Positions 5,269 through 5,796 of a stretch of DNA of 5,796 nt are shown here, one piece after another. The stretch is from positions 1 through 5,796 of the forward strand of contig CANRFK010000088.1 in NCBI GenBank assembly GCA_947629875.1. The letters run 5' to 3'. Source of the stretch: an uncultured Clostridia bacterium (GTDB lineage: Bacteria; Bacillota; Clostridia; Christensenellales; Borkfalkiaceae). Below the pieces are notes generated by a model. It did no database searches and was not told where the DNA came from. It saw nothing but the letters and a program-made list of their open reading frames with translations. A program made the position numbers and the translations under genes. Every line of letters starts with the position of its first letter. The first letter of the stretch is position 1.

Positions 5269-5296
5269 TGCTTTTTGCGCACGGGTGTGCTATAAT
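5268..5296 (+). promoter_or_regulatory. Promoter of the Nudix hydrolase gene (extended -10)
   Basis: TTGCTT (5268-5273), 17-nt spacer, TATAAT (5291-5296), with TGC directly before the -10 forming an extended -10 element. The predicted start is near 5302-5304, giving a leader of only about 10 nt before ATG 5313. The -35 region TTGCTTTTTG is identical to that of the tRNA promoter. Confidence 0.75.
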
Positions 5297-5312
5297 CGGG
5301 ATGGAGAAAGGT

Positions 5313-5705
5313 ATGGAGAAAAAATCGGCGGAAGTGGTGGCGGCGCTCATTTGGCGGGCGGGGAAATTTCTCATCTGCCAAAGGCCGAAGAACAAGGCGC
5401 GGGCGCTTTTATGGGAGTTCGTCGGCGGCAAGGTGGAGGCGGGCGAGACCAAGGAGGCGGCACTCATCCGCGAGTGCAGGGAGGAGCTGGATATCACGGT
5501 CAAGGTGGGGGACGTGTTTGCCGAGGTCACGCACGAGTATCCCGATTTAACGGTGCACCTCACGCTCTTCCATGCCGAGATTGCGGCGGGGGAACCCAAA
5601 CTTCTCGAACATGCCGACATGAAGTGGATCCTGCCTGCCGAGATCCCCGCATATCCGTTTTGCCCCGCCGATGAGGTCATTTTGCAGAAGCTGATGGGGC
5701 GTTAG
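5313..5705 (+). CDS. Nudix hydrolase, MutT-like nucleoside triphosphate pyrophosphohydrolase
   Basis: A single-domain Nudix protein of 130 residues, typical of MutT/CTP-pyrophosphatase-type enzymes that hydrolyse (d)NTPs or oxidised nucleotides to the monophosphate and pyrophosphate. The Nudix box spans 39-61: Gly39, Glu45, Arg53-Glu54, Glu57-Glu58 are all in place, with Cys55 at a hydrophobic position and Asp60 where Gly is usual. WEFVGGK (34-40) precedes it, a variant of the common WEFPGGK. The C-terminal half has HADMKW (100-105), also typical. The substrate (8-oxo-dGTP, dCTP or other) cannot be decided. The start at 5313 is favoured by GGAG (5303-5306) six bases upstream and by domain alignment; an in-frame ATG at 5301 would add MEKG and lies only 4 nt after the -10 box. 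The frame is open further upstream, but that stretch contains the promoter and hairpins. It is monocistronic, with a terminator following. Confidence 0.92.
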   Translation: MEKKSAEVVAALIWRAGKFLICQRPKNKARALLWEFVGGKVEAGETKEAALIRECREELDITVKVGDVFAEVTHEYPDLTVHLTLFHAEIAAGEPKLLEHADMKWILPAEIPAYPFCPADEVILQKLMGR

Positions 5706-5728
5706 AGACAATTTTATAGAATAATAAT

Positions 5729-5758
5729 CCACCCGCAAAGCGGGTGGTATTTCATTTT
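5729..5758 (+). terminator. Intrinsic terminator after the Nudix gene
   Basis: CCACCCGC (5729-5736) pairs perfectly with GCGGGTGG (5740-5747) around loop AAA, 23 nt after the stop codon, followed by the T-rich TATTTCATTTT. The stem is strong and the tail is interrupted but U-rich. No partner gene on the other side is visible before the window ends. Confidence 0.75.
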
Positions 5759-5759
5759 C

Positions 5760-5796
5760 GGGCATAGCCCTAATCGTTACAGGCGGCGCACAAGTG
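5760..5796. other. Small hairpin and unassigned sequence at the right edge
   Basis: GGGC-ATA-GCCC (5760-5770) is a 4-bp hairpin directly after the terminator tail; its GGCATAGCC core also forms the tip of the hairpin at 3289-3319. The remaining 26 bases show no open reading frame or RNA I can identify, and may be the beginning of a feature outside the window. Confidence 0.3.

Noticed and set aside
5127..5312. N-terminal extension of the Nudix protein from an in-frame GTG
   Set aside because: The stretch contains the tRNA terminator, hairpins and the Nudix promoter; the Nudix domain begins naturally after ATG 5313.
5158..5312. T-box or other riboswitch upstream of the Nudix gene
   Set aside because: The T-box antiterminator consensus is not present, and the predicted transcript start lies downstream of the hairpins, so they would not be in the leader.
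1..5796. CRISPR array, insertion sequence, toxin-antitoxin or defence system
   Set aside because: No regularly spaced repeats, transposase motifs or small paired genes were seen; gene content is housekeeping throughout.

Overview
The window looks like ordinary chromosomal housekeeping DNA from a GC-rich member of the Bacillota, probably a clostridial lineage. The support is a ribonuclease J gene, an adjacent pair of tRNA wobble-modification genes (TrmR-like methyltransferase then U32-family TrhP-like protein, the same order as yrrM-yrrN-yrrO in Bacillus subtilis), a SPOR-like membrane protein, and a tRNA-Thr with an encoded CCA. All supported genes lie on the + strand. The organism assignment is inferred from gene content and order, not from a database match.

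Layout. 1-837: the C-terminal half of RNase J, cut by the left edge. 862-1482: an unrecognised membrane protein with two N-terminal hydrophobic helices and a TPR-like tail. 1484-2077: SAM-dependent O-methyltransferase (TrmR-like). 2085-3275: U32 peptidase-family protein (TrhP-like). These four are spaced 24, 1 and 7 nt apart and are probably co-transcribed. A 14-bp perfect GC hairpin (3289-3319) follows. 3336-4022: a SPOR-like membrane or lipoprotein whose ATG lies 5 nt after a perfect TATAAT. 4044-4934: a divergent lipid kinase of the DagK/YegS/BmrU family. 4944-4998: a weak terminator overlapped by a promoter that drives tRNA-Thr(CGT) at 5025-5100. 5101-5312: a gene-free stretch with four consecutive hairpins, a 13-bp palindrome and a second promoter. 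5313-5705: a MutT-like Nudix hydrolase. 5706-5796: a terminator hairpin, a small second hairpin and unexplained sequence to the right edge.

How the genes fit together. RNase J handles mRNA decay and RNA processing. The TrhP-like protein would hydroxylate U34 of certain tRNAs and the TrmR-like enzyme would methylate the product to 5-methoxyuridine, so the left half is an RNA-metabolism cluster with one unknown membrane protein inside it. The right half (SPOR-like protein, lipid kinase, tRNA, Nudix enzyme) has no evident shared pathway. I found no mobile element, CRISPR array, toxin-antitoxin pair or defence locus, and no clear new system. The least explained parts are the membrane/TPR gene, two genes with ATG codons immediately after a -10 box, and the structured spacer downstream of the tRNA.
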